This document shows, one piece after another, positions 26,101 to 33,577 of a stretch of DNA of 61,415 bases. The notes under the pieces were generated by a model, which was given only the letters and a program-made list of their open reading frames with translations, had not been told where the DNA came from and ran no database searches. The position numbers and the translations under genes are program-made. The stretch is from the NCBI RefSeq assembly GCF_018332695.1, contig NZ_BOQN01000090.1, forward strand, positions 1 through 61,415, given 5' to 3'. Numbering within the stretch: the first letter of the stretch is position 1; each line of letters opens with the position of its first letter. The DNA is from Paractinoplanes toevensis (GTDB taxonomy: Bacteria > Actinomycetota > Actinomycetes > Mycobacteriales > Micromonosporaceae).

Positions 26101-26697
26101 GTGAACCCGGGCGTCATCGGCCAGGCCGCCGGCCTGTTCGCCGTCACCAACATCGACGACATCCTGATCCTCGCCCTGTTCTTCGCCCAGGGCGCCGGCC
26201 ACCGCCGGACCACCCGGAACATCACGCTCGGCCAGTACCTCGGCTTCACCGGGATCGTCGCGGTCGCCGGCGCCGCCGCGTTCGGGGCCACCCTCCTGCC
26301 GGAGCGCTTCATCCCGTACCTCGGTCTGCTGCCGTTGATCCTCGGCATCAAGGCCGCCGTGCAGGCCTGGCGGCATCGTGACGACCACGAGGAGGAGGAG
26401 AGCCGGAACGGCGCCCCGCGGATCCTCGAGGTCGCCACCGTGACCTTCGCCAACGGCGGCGACAACATCGGCGTGTACGTGCCGGTCTTCGCCACCGCCG
26501 GAGCCGGCGGCATGACCGTCTACGTCGCCGTCTTCCTCGTCCTGGTCGCCCTGTGGGTCGCCGCCGGCCGATACTTCGCCACCCGGCCGCTGATCGCGCG
26601 GGCGCTCGGCCGATGGGGACACGTGCTGCTGCCGGTGGTGCTGATCGGCATCGGTCTGCTCATCCTCATCGAGGGCGGCGCTTTCGGCGTGTCGTAG
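26101..26697 (+). CDS. CadD-like cadmium resistance/permease family protein
   Basis: 198-aa membrane protein of the CadD/cadmium resistance transporter family. It begins with the family's NIDD motif after the first helix (LFAVTNIDDILILALFF), has a short acidic His-containing loop (WRHRDDHEEEE) that could bind metal, and repeats a related motif in FANGGDNIGVYVPVF. About five or six hydrophobic segments. Cadmium itself is not proven as substrate. The GTG start lacks a ribosome site, so translation may depend on the PAC2 gene just upstream. Confidence 0.87.
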   Translation: MNPGVIGQAAGLFAVTNIDDILILALFFAQGAGHRRTTRNITLGQYLGFTGIVAVAGAAAFGATLLPERFIPYLGLLPLILGIKAAVQAWRHRDDHEEEESRNGAPRILEVATVTFANGGDNIGVYVPVFATAGAGGMTVYVAVFLVLVALWVAAGRYFATRPLIARALGRWGHVLLPVVLIGIGLLILIEGGAFGVS

Positions 26698-26722
26698 CGT
26701 GGCTCACAGCCGCCGGAGGCAT

Positions 26723-26736
26723 CCTAGGAACCTAGG
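26723..26736. promoter_or_regulatory. candidate operator upstream of the GntR gene
   Basis: CCTAGG-AA-CCTAGG: two identical self-complementary half-sites separated by 2 bases, 15 bases before the GntR start codon and next to its AGGAGG. It suits autoregulation. Confidence 0.45.
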
Positions 26737-26751
26737 GGTCAGGAGGTCGGC

Positions 26752-27543
26752 ATGACGATCAATCCAGGGGCGGCGGAGTTCCCCCACCGGCAGATCGCCT
26801 CGCAGCTGCGGGAGCGCATCCGCCGCGGGGACTGGCAGCCCGGTGAGCGGCTGCCGTCCATCCCGGCGATGGCCGAGATGTTCGGCGTGGCCAAGCAGAC
26901 CGTGCAGCGCACCGTCGACCAGCTGCGCGTCGAGGGCATCCTGATCACCAAGCCCGGCTCCGGGACGTACGTCCGGGGCACCCGCCGCCGGCTCAACCGG
27001 CTCTCCCGCGGCCGTTACGGCGCCCACCGCGGCTACCACGCCGATCTCGCCGCCCGCTACCGGCAGCAACTGGTGACGGTCGGCCGGGAACCGGCGCCGG
27101 CCGAGGTCGCCGACGCGTTCGGGGTGCGCGACGGCACCGAGATGCTGGTCCGCCGGCACATCGTGCGCACCGACGACGCGACCGTCGAGCTGGGCGCTTC
27201 CTGGTTCCGGGTGGCCGAGACGTCCGGCACCTCGCTCGAACGGGCCGAGGCCTTCGGGCGCCCGCTCTACCAGGAGGCCGAGGAAGCGCTGGGCAAACGG
27301 TACGCGTCGGCCACCGACACGATCAGCGCCCGCCAGCCCAGCCGCGACGAGGCCGAGATCCTGCAGATCCGCCCGGACACGCCGGTGCTGCACCTGCTGC
27401 ACGTCGCCTTCGACGAAACCCGCAAGCCCATCGAGGTCGCCCAGGCGACCTGGCCCGGCCCGATGACCACGCTCACCGAGGAATACCGGATCCCGGCCCC
27501 CGTGCCGACCCCCGACCCGGGGCCGGGCCTCGCCCTGACCTAG
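26752..27543 (+). CDS. GntR/HutC family transcriptional regulator
   Basis: 263-aa regulator. The N-terminal winged HTH is canonical (HRQIASQLRERIRRGDWQPGERLPS, then FGVAKQTVQRTVDQLRVEGI), and a UTRA ligand-binding domain follows from about residue 95 to 250. The ligand is unknown; HutC-type members bind small metabolites. The ATG at 26752 has AGGAGG 5 bases upstream. A CCTAGG double site precedes it. Confidence 0.93.
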   Translation: MTINPGAAEFPHRQIASQLRERIRRGDWQPGERLPSIPAMAEMFGVAKQTVQRTVDQLRVEGILITKPGSGTYVRGTRRRLNRLSRGRYGAHRGYHADLAARYRQQLVTVGREPAPAEVADAFGVRDGTEMLVRRHIVRTDDATVELGASWFRVAETSGTSLERAEAFGRPLYQEAEEALGKRYASATDTISARQPSRDEAEILQIRPDTPVLHLLHVAFDETRKPIEVAQATWPGPMTTLTEEYRIPAPVPTPDPGPGLALT

Positions 27544-27571
27544 TGCCTGTTTCGTAGGGTTCCGGGGCCGC

Positions 27572-28111
27572 TCACCCGCGGAGCTTGCGGAGGAACCGGG
27601 GAAAGTGCGGGTCGCAGCGCGCCGGCTCGATCTCGGCCGGCGACCACCAGCGGACCCGGTGGAACTCGCCGCGGTCCGGAGTCAGCGGCTGGTTCCGGTC
27701 ACAGTGGAGGACGTACCAGAGGCTGACGTCGGTGTGCCCCGAGTCGATGCCGACGGTCCGGGTGACGGTCAGGAAGAGCGGCGCCTCGTCCGGCGTGGCG
27801 GTCAGCCCCAGCTCCTCGGCCACCTCGCGGACGGCGGTGTCGTGCGGGTCCTCCCCCGGCTCGACGTGGCCGCCCGGCGGCAGCCACAGGCCGGCGTTGA
27901 TGTGGTCGACCAGCAGGACGTTGCCGTCGGCGTCGACCGGAACCACGTACGAGACCAGATGCTGATCGGGCTCGGCCGGCTTGACCCGCCGGAAGACGTC
28001 GTCGGTGGACGCGAGCCACTCGAGCGTCTGCGACCGGTGCTCGGCCTCCAGGGTGTCCCCCGGCTCGATGCCGGTCACGATCTTCTGAACAATCCCCACC
28101 CCAGCGAGCAT
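27572..28111 (-). CDS. NUDIX hydrolase
   Basis: 179-aa hydrolase of nucleoside-diphosphate-linked compounds. The NUDIX box is complete: GGHVEPGEDPHDTAVREVAEELGL, with the REVAEE helix binding the metals. About 45 residues precede the NUDIX fold (HRSQTLEWLASTDDVFRRVKP), a layout seen in actinobacterial 8-oxo-dGTPase-like annotations. Substrate unknown. No clear Shine-Dalgarno sequence. A strong palindrome lies 45 bases upstream of the start. Confidence 0.92.
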   Translation of the reverse strand: MLAGVGIVQKIVTGIEPGDTLEAEHRSQTLEWLASTDDVFRRVKPAEPDQHLVSYVVPVDADGNVLLVDHINAGLWLPPGGHVEPGEDPHDTAVREVAEELGLTATPDEAPLFLTVTRTVGIDSGHTDVSLWYVLHCDRNQPLTPDRGEFHRVRWWSPAEIEPARCDPHFPRFLRKLRG

Positions 28112-28156
28112 CGAGCCATGATGCCATTCCGGCCCCGGCTCACGGTCTTACAACAC

Positions 28157-28198
28157 GACAAAGGCCCGAGAAGCCGTACGGCTTCTCGGGCCTTTGTC
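28157..28198. terminator. 42-bp perfect palindrome (terminator of the secreted-protein gene)
   Basis: The two 21-base arms are exact reverse complements centred at 28177/28178 (GACAAAGGCCCGAGAAGCCG and so on), so the RNA would fold into a very long hairpin. It begins 17 bases after the stop of the small secreted-protein gene. The palindrome ends in TTTGTC on both strands, a short U-rich end. The NUDIX gene starts beyond it. Confidence 0.75.
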
Positions 28199-28215
28199 AG
28201 ACCTTCAGCTGATCA

Positions 28216-28455
28216 TCAGCAGAAGCTGCTGGAGCCGTTCCCGAAGAGGAAGCCGAGCCCGCTGAGGGTGCCATCGCCGATGAGCGAGACGTCCTGGTCG
28301 ACATTGCCGTTGTTGGAGAAGTAGTTGTACTCGCTGCTGTACAGCGCGGGGCAGCTGGCGGAGGCCGAGGAGGATGCGGCGGCGGGTCCCGCGAGAGCGA
28401 GGCTCGCGCCGGTGGCCACGACGAGGCCAGCCAGGAACATAACCGAACGGCGCAT
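28216..28455 (-). CDS. small secreted protein of unknown function
   Basis: 79 aa. A Sec signal peptide is evident: MRRS, a hydrophobic core (VMFLAGLVVATGASLALAG) and AxA-type cleavage near residue 27. The mature part of about 52 residues is Ser/Gly/Asn-rich, has one Cys near its start (SCPALYSS) and one as the last residue (SSSFC), and contains NNGNVDQDVSLIGDG. A single disulfide is possible. It resembles the small surface proteins of sporulating actinomycetes but does not match chaplins or rodlins that I recognise. AAGGAA lies 5 bases before the ATG, and a strong hairpin follows. Confidence 0.82.
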   Translation of the reverse strand: MRRSVMFLAGLVVATGASLALAGPAAASSSASASCPALYSSEYNYFSNNGNVDQDVSLIGDGTLSGLGFLFGNGSSSFC

Positions 28456-28473
28456 GATAATTCCTTTCGAGCG

Positions 28474-28479
28474 AAATTA
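28474..28479 (-). promoter_or_regulatory. putative -10 box of the secreted-protein gene
   Basis: TAATTT on the minus strand, 18 bases before the ATG, within an unusually AT-rich stretch (about 28450-28560). Confidence 0.4.
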
Positions 28480-28789
28480 GGACCACAGAAAGTCTGGCGG
28501 TTCGTCTCGAAAAATGTGGCCGTTTTCTAAAAAGTCCGACGAAGGTGGGTTTTTACGGCAAAACCCGGCGCAGGTGCTCGGGAGGGGCTAACTTGCCACG
28601 CCTTCTACCTGCGGTTATGCAGATCTCAGATCGTCGTGAAGCTGCCGTCACGCTGTCGCCGGGCAGACCGACGCCGACGACGAACCTCCGCACACAGCCT
28701 GAACGCGACACGCCGGACAGCGGCGAACGTAACCCGAAGACTCGGATCAGCCGTTGCGTCTGGGTCGTTCATGCCGACCCGGGGCTGGG

Positions 28790-29002
28790 GTGATTCGGCC
28801 GGCGGCGGCGACCCTCCCGACGCTCTTGCCGCCGGAGGTGATCCGCTCGGCGATTGCGGTTCTCCACCACCTGGGGATGCGCGCCTGCACCAGCGCCGAG
28901 GTGATGGCGGTGGTGAAGGGCGACGGGTATGGGCCCGGCATGCTGCCGTCCGCTCGGGCGGCGCCGGTCGGCGGGGCGACCTGGCTAGGTGTGGCGACCG
29001 AC
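28790..29002 (+). pseudogene. alanine racemase N-terminal remnant
   Basis: A plus-strand frame reads AEVMAVVKGDGYGPGMLPSA, then RAAPVGGATWLGVAT. This is the PLP-lysine region of alanine racemase (usual form AVVKADAYGHG; the Lys codon is at 28916-28918). Weaker similarity (VIRSAIAVLHHLG) extends upstream. Similarity stops abruptly at about 29002, after which the DNA is antisense to the zinc-ribbon gene. ADAYGHG has become GDGYGPG, losing conserved residues. No start with a ribosome site is seen. It is a truncated, decayed copy; the rest of this 529-base gap (28456-28984) shows only the promoter above and a weak hairpin at 28547-28566. Confidence 0.72.
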
Positions 29003-29260
29003 GGGCCTCGCGATCTCTCGCTTCCGGAGGGCAAGCAGATCGGCGGCGTGCGGCAACAGGATCGGCGGAGTGAGCTCCCGCATCGCGAGAAGGCCGGCGA
29101 TCGGACCCCGGCGCGTCGCCGCGTCAATCGCGTGCTGGGCCTCCGGCGACAACGACTCCCAGGTCCGCCCGGCCGCACACATGCCACAGAGCTCGCCGAC
29201 GTGCCCGGTGTCGGCGACCGCGCGGTGCGTCGTGCAGCCCGGGCAGGCGGACTGGAACAT
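28985..29260 (-). CDS. small zinc-ribbon protein of unknown function
   Basis: 91 aa. Two Cys pairs (CPGC near residue 6 and CGMC near residue 25) suggest a zinc ribbon at the N-terminus, followed by a helical part (SPEAQHAIDAATRRGPIAGLLAMREL). The last ten or so residues are read antisense to the alanine racemase remnant, so the natural C-terminus may have been changed by that junction. It starts 13 bases after mshC on the same strand and is probably cotranscribed. No good ribosome site. Confidence 0.6.
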   Translation of the reverse strand: MFQSACPGCTTHRAVADTGHVGELCGMCAAGRTWESLSPEAQHAIDAATRRGPIAGLLAMRELTPPILLPHAADLLALRKREIARPVGRHT

Positions 29261-29273
29261 GCTGAACGAAGGG

Positions 29274-30512
29274 TCAGAGGCGGATGCCCAGGAGGGCGTC
29301 GACCGTGCGGGACATCGTGGCTGGGGAGGACTCGTCGTCGCCCACGGCGGTCAGGGCCGCCTCGCACCACGCGTCTACCACCGCCAGGGCGGCGGGGGCG
29401 TCCAGGTCGTTGGACAGGCACTCGCGGACTGCTGCCAGCAAGCCCTCGCCGGACGGGCCGGTGGGGGCCGCGGCCGCTGCTCGCCAGCGGGCCAGGCGCT
29501 CCTGGCCGGTTTTCAGGACGTCGTCGGTCCACTCCCGGTCGGAGCGGTAGTGGTCGGCCAGCAGGCCCAGGCGCACTGCCATCGGGTCCACCCCGTCGCC
29601 TCGCAGGCGGGACACGAAGACCAGGTTGCCCTTGGACTTCGACATCTTCTCACCGTCCAGGCCGATCATGCCGGCGTGCACGTAGTGGCCGGCGAAGGGC
29701 TCGGCGCCGGTCAGCACCTCGGCGTGCGCCGCCGAGCACTCGTGGTGGGGGTAGAGCAGGTCGTTGCCGCCGCCCTGGACGTCGATGGTGTCGCCCAGCA
29801 GGCCCAGGGCGATCGTCGCGCACTCGATGTGCCAGCCGGGGCGGCCCGGGCCCAGGTCGCCGCCGTCCCAGGCGGGCTCGCCGTCGCGGGCGCCGCGCCA
29901 CAGCAGGGGGTCGAGCGGGTCGCGCTTGCCGGGGCGCTCCGGGTCGCCGCCGCGCTCCGCGGACAGGACCGTCATGTCGTCGCGGGACAGGTTCGACTCG
30001 TAGCCGAAGCGCGGGGCCGCGGCGATCGCGAAGTAGACGTCGCCGGTGCCGTCGTCGAGGGTGTAGGCCGCGCCGGACGCCAGCAACTCGCGCACGTGCC
30101 CCGCGATGGCGGGGATCGACTCGACCGCCCCGACGTAGTGCGCCGGCGGGATGATGCGCAGGGCTTCCATGTCTTCGCGGAACAGGGCCGTCTCGCGCAT
30201 GGCCAGGACGATCCAGTCCTCACCGTCGCGGGCCGCTCGCTCCAGCAGCGGGTCGTCGATGTCGGTCACGTTCTGCACGTAATTGACGGCGAGACCGGCG
30301 TCTCGCCACGCCCGGTTGACCAGGTCGAACGTGATCATGGTGGCGGCGTGACCCAGATGGGTGGCGTCGTAGGGGGTGATGCCGCAGACATACATCGTCG
30401 CGGTCTTGCCGGGCGTGGTCGGCTCCACCGCCTGCCGGGCCGTGTCGAACAGCCGCGGCGGCGCCGCGTCACCCGGCAGAGTCGGCACGTCGTGCCCGGT
30501 CCATGCGTCCAT
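29274..30512 (-). CDS. mshC: L-cysteine:1D-myo-inositol 2-amino-2-deoxy-alpha-D-glucopyranoside ligase MshC
   Basis: ATP-dependent ligase joining cysteine to glucosaminyl-inositol, the penultimate step of mycothiol synthesis. It is a 412-aa relative of cysteinyl-tRNA synthetase: zinc Cys and HIGH-like motif in MYVCGITPYDATHLGHA, GWHIECATIALGLLG (zinc ligands), HHECSAAH, and KMSKSKGNLVFVS (KMSKS). Unlike CysS it lacks the long anticodon-binding C-terminus. The ATG at 30512 is 7 bases after TAGGCT, so it is probably leaderless. The downstream order with SCO1664-like, DUF3090 and phosphatase genes is the conserved actinobacterial neighbourhood. Confidence 0.96.
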   Translation of the reverse strand: MDAWTGHDVPTLPGDAAPPRLFDTARQAVEPTTPGKTATMYVCGITPYDATHLGHAATMITFDLVNRAWRDAGLAVNYVQNVTDIDDPLLERAARDGEDWIVLAMRETALFREDMEALRIIPPAHYVGAVESIPAIAGHVRELLASGAAYTLDDGTGDVYFAIAAAPRFGYESNLSRDDMTVLSAERGGDPERPGKRDPLDPLLWRGARDGEPAWDGGDLGPGRPGWHIECATIALGLLGDTIDVQGGGNDLLYPHHECSAAHAEVLTGAEPFAGHYVHAGMIGLDGEKMSKSKGNLVFVSRLRGDGVDPMAVRLGLLADHYRSDREWTDDVLKTGQERLARWRAAAAAPTGPSGEGLLAAVRECLSNDLDAPAALAVVDAWCEAALTAVGDDESSPATMSRTVDALLGIRL

Positions 30513-30519
30513 GGTCAGA

Positions 30520-30525
30520 AGCCTA
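30520..30525 (-). promoter_or_regulatory. putative -10 box of leaderless mshC
   Basis: TAGGCT on the minus strand, 7 bases before the ATG at 30512. Confidence 0.55.
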
Positions 30526-30571
30526 TCGAGCCGGTATGACAGAAACGGCGGCCGTGAGGTTTACCTCACTG

Positions 30572-31141
30572 TCACAAACCGAAGTGTGCGATCACCAGTT
30601 CGGCGACGGCTGCGGGCGACAAATCCGTATTGTCCACGCGGAGGTAATCGGGGTTTCCGGCGAACTCATCGATCGAGTTCAGCCGGTGGTCGGCGTCCAG
30701 GGCCAGGAGCAGGTCGCGGGAGGTGGCCACGTCCCGCTTCGACGGCTTCTCGGCCAGGCGCCACTCGTGCTCGTTGCGGCGCAGCCGCTCCTCCTGGGTG
30801 GCCTCCAGCTCGACGTAGAGGACGCGGCCGTCACGAGCCCGGAACGCCGTCGCGTACCGGTCGACCGACTCGTCGCAGGACGGCAGGTCGAACGCCCACA
30901 CGTAGGTGAAGATCATGCCGGGCAGGTCGCTCGCCGCCACCTCCTCGAACAGGGCGCTGCGGAAACCCTCGACCAGGCGGGCGAAGGGCGGGCTGCCGAA
31001 CTCGAAGAAACGCAGCACCGGCTCGATCGCCATGTGGTTGTGGAACAGCGGAAACCCGGTGCGCGAAGCGATCTCATGACCCACCGCCATCTTGCCGACG
31101 GCGGGTGGGCCGAGGATGAACAGCAACGTCGGTGCGGGCAC
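30572..31141 (-). CDS. P-loop kinase-like protein
   Basis: 189-aa small-molecule kinase-like NTPase. The P-loop reads GPPAVGKM (about 11-18) where Ser/Thr normally follows Lys; this GKM form recurs in the family. The Lys is kept, so nucleotide binding is plausible. A LID-like basic stretch (RLRRNEHEWRLAEKPSKRD) follows. Substrate unknown. The GTG at 31141 is directly followed by the P-loop strand (TLLFILG). It lies 59 bases upstream of mshC on the same strand. Confidence 0.82.
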   Translation of the reverse strand: MPAPTLLFILGPPAVGKMAVGHEIASRTGFPLFHNHMAIEPVLRFFEFGSPPFARLVEGFRSALFEEVAASDLPGMIFTYVWAFDLPSCDESVDRYATAFRARDGRVLYVELEATQEERLRRNEHEWRLAEKPSKRDVATSRDLLLALDADHRLNSIDEFAGNPDYLRVDNTDLSPAAVAELVIAHFGL

Positions 31142-31207
31142 GCGGGAAGGGTAACGGCGAGGGACGGGCGACCGCGCACGGTTTTCGGGCGCAGATCCGC
31201 CCGGCAG

Positions 31208-31271
31208 GAGGCAAAGCCGGCGAGACGCGAAGCCGGCGAGACGCGAAGCCGGCGGGACGCAAAGCCGGCGG
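31208..31271. repeat. four tandem 16-bp repeats
   Basis: Units at 31208, 31224, 31240 and 31256 follow GACGCGAAGCCGGCGA with one or two changes. They lie in the 256-base gap between the P-loop kinase-like gene and the SCO1664-like gene, in which nothing else was seen. A related AAAGGC pattern continues to about 31290. Confidence 0.8.
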
Positions 31272-31397
31272 CGAAAGGCGAAAGGCCGGCGTCGGACGGT
31301 TTCGGGGGCCGGGCCCGCCCGGCGGCGGGGCGCGGAGGGCGAGCTGCACGCAGCCGGCCATCCAGAGGCGGGATCGAGCCACGCCGTACTCGAAGAT

Positions 31398-32195
31398 TTA
31401 GACCGGAGGCCAGGGAATGGCCGGCCAATCCTGTGGGGGTTTGGGGAAACGGCCGGAGCGTTGCAGGCGGCGCACGCGCAGGCGGACGTGCTGGACCTCG
31501 GTGACCGTCAGGTGTTGCTCCAGGCTTTCGCCGAGGGAGCCGTCGAGCTCGGCGGCCAGTTTGGCCAGAACCTCGCCGGCCTCGCCGATCAGGGACTTGC
31601 CGGTCCAGCCCCAGAGGACCGTGCGCAGCTTGTTCTCGATGTGGAAGCTCACGCCGTGGTCGACGCCGTGGATCGTGCCGGTCGCGGGGTAGAGGACGTG
31701 GCCGCCCTTGCGGTCGGCGTTGTTGATGATCGAGTCGAAGACCGCCAGGCGGGCCAGGCGTGGGTCGTCGGCGTGGGCCAGGGCGTACGCGTCGCCGTCG
31801 TCGTCGCGGGCGTTCGCCACCGGCAGCCAGCCCGGCGGCACGTCGTAGGCCGGGACGAAACCGATCAGGGACTCGGCGTCGTCGGGCTCGTCGATCCAGA
31901 GCTGGAGGGCGCCGGGGCCGAGCGGGCCGTCACGCAGGATGGTCGGCGGCACCACGTCCCAGCCTGTGGCCTGGGAGACCAGGAACGCGGAGACCTCGCG
32001 GCCGGCCAGCGTGCCGTCGGGGAAATCCCACAGCGGGCGCTCGCCGCGGACCGGTTTGTAGACGCAGCGGCGGGTCAGGCCGTCCAGCGTGATCTCGGCC
32101 CGCAGCGTCGTGTTCGAGGCGTCGACCAGACGGCCCTCGATCTCGATCTGCCCGCGGCTGAGCAGCTCGATGGCATCGCTCTCCGCGAGCGTCAC
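31398..32195 (-). CDS. SCO1664 family protein (kinase-fold-like)
   Basis: 265-aa protein of the actinobacterial SCO1664 family, distantly like phosphatidylinositol 3/4-kinases and HipA. Kinase-like features: Lys in RRCVYKPVRGERPLWDFPDG, FDSIINNADRKGGHVLY (catalytic-loop type N-x-D-R) and HGVDHGVSFH (metal Asp). The substrate is unknown. The GTG at 32195 overlaps the DUF3090 TGA by 4 bases (GTGA), so the pair is translationally coupled; I therefore discard the longer open frame upstream. Confidence 0.9.
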   Translation of the reverse strand: MTLAESDAIELLSRGQIEIEGRLVDASNTTLRAEITLDGLTRRCVYKPVRGERPLWDFPDGTLAGREVSAFLVSQATGWDVVPPTILRDGPLGPGALQLWIDEPDDAESLIGFVPAYDVPPGWLPVANARDDDGDAYALAHADDPRLARLAVFDSIINNADRKGGHVLYPATGTIHGVDHGVSFHIENKLRTVLWGWTGKSLIGEAGEVLAKLAAELDGSLGESLEQHLTVTEVQHVRLRVRRLQRSGRFPKPPQDWPAIPWPPV

Positions 32196-32797
32196 CGGTG
32201 GTAACCGTTGTGCCGGGGGCAGAGGTGACCGGCCGGGTCGAGAGGCTGGCCGCAGAGTGGGCACGGCGGCCGGCCGGCGGCGACGACGCGGCGGGCCCGG
32301 TCGATGAACGCCCTGGTCGCCTCGGGGCTCAGCCGGACGCGCAGGCGGTCGAGATCGTCGTCGGGCTCGTCGTCGTCCTCGTCATCATCGTCGTCGTCGT
32401 CATCGTCGGTGTCGGGGACGTCCTCGCCCAGCTCGATCTCGACCTCGGCCTCACCGGCCTCGATCGCCTCGATGACCACGGTGCCGCTGTCGACGTCGAA
32501 GGCCAGGCCCAGCGTGCCGACCCGGAACTCCTCGTCGACGGGGGTGTCGAGCGGCTCGTTGTCGTGGCCGGCCAGGATCGGGGCGTCGGGCAGGTCGACG
32601 CCGAAGCGTTTGTTGGCCTCGATCAGCAGTTCCTCGAGCTTTTCGGCGAGGAGCGACACCTGCACTTTTTCCAGCGCGACGCTGATCACCCGCCCGCCAC
32701 CGCGGGCCTGGAGGAAGAACGTCCGGTCGCCCGGCTCGCCCACCGTCCCGGCCACGAACCGCTCGGGCGGCTCGAACGAGTGCACCTGGTGGCTCAT
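32192..32797 (-). CDS. DUF3090 family protein with acidic run and zinc ribbon
   Basis: 201-aa protein of unknown function. The conserved core begins MSHQVHSFEPPERFVAGTVGEPGDRTFFLQARGG. A run of about 20 residues that are almost all Asp/Glu (around 130-152) follows, longer than the linker in relatives I know, then RLSPEATRAFIDRARRVV and a C-terminal zinc motif CPLC...CPRHNGYHR. The ATG at 32797 lies 7 bases after TAGGGT, so it is probably leaderless. It overlaps the SCO1664-like gene downstream. Confidence 0.93.
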   Translation of the reverse strand: MSHQVHSFEPPERFVAGTVGEPGDRTFFLQARGGGRVISVALEKVQVSLLAEKLEELLIEANKRFGVDLPDAPILAGHDNEPLDTPVDEEFRVGTLGLAFDVDSGTVVIEAIEAGEAEVEIELGEDVPDTDDDDDDDDDEDDDEPDDDLDRLRVRLSPEATRAFIDRARRVVAAGRPPCPLCGQPLDPAGHLCPRHNGYHR

Positions 32798-32804
32798 GCG
32801 GACA

Positions 32805-32810
32805 ACCCTA
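32805..32810 (-). promoter_or_regulatory. putative -10 box of the leaderless DUF3090 gene
   Basis: TAGGGT on the minus strand, 7 bases before the ATG. Confidence 0.5.
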
Positions 32811-32893
32811 TCGACCCTCGCGCGGGATCGCGCACCCTGCGTGCCCCGGTTCGCCGAGGGCGCAACGGACACCCACCTGGGGTAACACGCCGG

Positions 32894-33577
32894 TCACACA
32901 GCGCCGCTGGCGGCTCCCCCGCCGACGGCGGCGTCCGAGTCGGTGGTCGCGCTTTTGGGGGGTACGAGGGTAGCCAGGTCACCGCCCTCGTTGACCCGCA
33001 CGACGAACGGCCTCGCCGGCGTGTAGCGGATGACGCTGATCGAGGCGGGGTCGACCGCGATGCGCTGGAACTGGTCGAGGTGCAGGCCGAGGGCGTCGGC
33101 GATGATGGCCTTGATCACATCGCCGTGCGAGCAGGCGAGCCAGAGGGCTTCCGCGCCGTGCTCCGCGGTGATCTTCGCGTCCCAGCGCCGGATGGTCGCG
33201 ACGGCTCGCGCCGACATTTCCGACATGGCCTCGCCGTTGGGAAATGTCACGGCACTGGGGTGCTGCTGGACCACCGGCCAGAGCGGGTCCTTCGACAGCT
33301 CCTTGAGCTGCTGACCTTCCCAGTCGCCGTAGCCGCACTCGATCAACCCGTCGTCCTCGATCACCTCCGCCGCGGGAAGCGCCAGCTCGACCGTGTTGCG
33401 ACATCTTTTCAGCGGGCTGGACACCACGGCGGCCAGCGGCAGGACACTCAACCGCTCGCCGGCCCGGGCCGCCTGACGGCGGCCGGTCTCGTCGAGGTCG
33501 ACCGGGCGCCGGCCGGCCAGTTCGCCGGAGGCGTTGGCGGTCGTACGCCCGTGGCGCAGCAGGAGGACGGTAGCCAC
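32894..33577 (-). CDS. histidine phosphatase superfamily protein (MSMEG_4193-like)
   Basis: 227-aa phosphatase. The catalytic RHG motif is at the N-terminus (VLLLRHGRTTANASGELAGR), the second Arg is in SSPLKRCRNT, and the distal His is in LACSHGDVIKAI. A C-terminal part binds the conserved ending FVVRVNEGGDLATL and then a Ala/Gly-rich tail. Substrate unknown. Its GTG start overlaps the last base of the oxidoreductase stop (TAGTG), which shows coupling. This order with DUF3090 and SCO1664-like genes is conserved in actinobacteria. Confidence 0.93.
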   Translation of the reverse strand: MATVLLLRHGRTTANASGELAGRRPVDLDETGRRQAARAGERLSVLPLAAVVSSPLKRCRNTVELALPAAEVIEDDGLIECGYGDWEGQQLKELSKDPLWPVVQQHPSAVTFPNGEAMSEMSARAVATIRRWDAKITAEHGAEALWLACSHGDVIKAIIADALGLHLDQFQRIAVDPASISVIRYTPARPFVVRVNEGGDLATLVPPKSATTDSDAAVGGGAASGAV

